Below are positions 63,795 to 64,000 of a stretch of 64,000 nt of DNA, in pieces (positions within the stretch are counted from its first letter, which is position 1; the number at the start of each line of letters is the position of its first letter). The DNA lies in contig CM064748.1 of the NCBI GenBank assembly GCA_032717465.1, positions 8,260,892-8,324,891 on the forward strand. Direction: 5' to 3'. This DNA comes from Coenobita brevimanus (taxonomy: Eukaryota; Arthropoda; Malacostraca; Decapoda; Coenobitidae). A program made the translations under genes and the position numbers. The notes under the pieces were generated by a model that had not been told where the DNA came from, ran no database searches, and saw nothing but the letters and a program-made list of their open reading frames with translations.

Positions 63795-63990
63795 ATGAAG
63801 ATCGTCGCCGTCACCATCATCATCGTCATCACCATCATCATCGTTGTCGTAGTCGTCATCATCATCATCATCATCATCGTCATCATCATCATCATCATCG
63901 CCAGGAGCAACAGCGTCAAGCACAGCAATCATCACAACCCTGTTAAAGAGTTACTACATAAGTTCCATCACCGTCATCATCATCATCATT
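63795..63990. repeat. (ATC)n array
   Basis: ATC/GTC runs; left-arm counterpart at 40890-41070. Confidence 0.9.
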
Positions 63991-64000
63991 ATTATCCCAA

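Larger units (their letters stand above)
57350..64000 (-). repeat. Right arm of large inverted duplication (continues past the window)
   Basis: Reverse complement of 40888-47766, with small and large differences described separately. The last bases of the window still match the left arm at about 40888, so the true outer end is not seen. Confidence 0.95.

Overview
This is a stretch of eukaryotic nuclear DNA, most likely from an arthropod and probably a decapod crustacean. The reasons are an intron-rich conserved animal gene (SECISBP2), several non-LTR retrotransposon families, very heavy microsatellite content (CA, GAT, GATA, GTA), and degenerate TTAGG-like arrays. The species assignment is inference. 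Nothing bacterial is present. Nearly every long open frame is either a transposon piece or a translated simple repeat.

Region 1-16 kb. The 3' half of a SECISBP2/SBP2 gene (SECIS-binding protein, L7Ae RNA-binding domain) runs on the + strand. Five exons were recognised: 4235-4350, 8629-8745, 9930-10160, 14019-14173 and 15503-15844. Their splice phases agree. The introns are packed with LINE-A (RT plus zinc finger), LINE-B (RTE-like, GATA tail), pogo/Tigger-like MITEs, a TIR MITE called MITE-T here, and short SINE-like repeats. The third exon is broken by a 127-bp antisense LINE-B tail with a 6-bp target-site duplication.

Region 16-31 kb. This holds more LINE debris (CR1-like, I-clade with RNase H, LINE-A, LINE-B, LINE-C, LINE-D), an RPL35-like degraded terminal exon at 18169-18305, and a 950-bp polypyrimidine tract. 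It also holds a complete 1455-bp retro-inserted unit (24484-25938) with a perfect 13-bp target-site duplication. That unit encodes a 380-aa protein with a Y-box-type cold-shock domain.

Region 31-40 kb. A degenerate Gypsy pol lies on the - strand (32178-34968), followed by a TTAGG-like degenerate array (35040-35625). Next is a second, 5'-truncated element (about 36037-36710) sharing its 3' tail and two hairpins with the cold-shock element. A LINE ORF1+endonuclease fragment (36976-38500) follows, with part of it repeated in inverted orientation, then dense CA arrays.

Region 40.9-64 kb. This is a large inverted duplication: left arm 40888-47766, right arm 57350 to beyond 64000. The spacer holds LINE-A, tandem foldback palindromes, a hAT MITE with 8-bp TSD, a 612-bp head-to-head palindrome with 9-bp TSD, and a tandem duplication rich in G-rich minisatellite. 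The arms differ by discrete events. The clearest is a 607-bp insertion present only in the right arm. It carries a 5S rRNA-derived SINE head, the LINE-B-type tail, and an antisense protein-coding fragment at its 5' end. The left arm keeps the empty site.

The main theme is one retrotransposition system. LINE-B and at least two SINE-type families share its 3' tail (GCCACCCC...GGGATT..GGCGTCTGGC followed by GATA/ATGA repeats), and the tail appears as inserts, nested inserts, a tandem array and an exon-breaking insertion.
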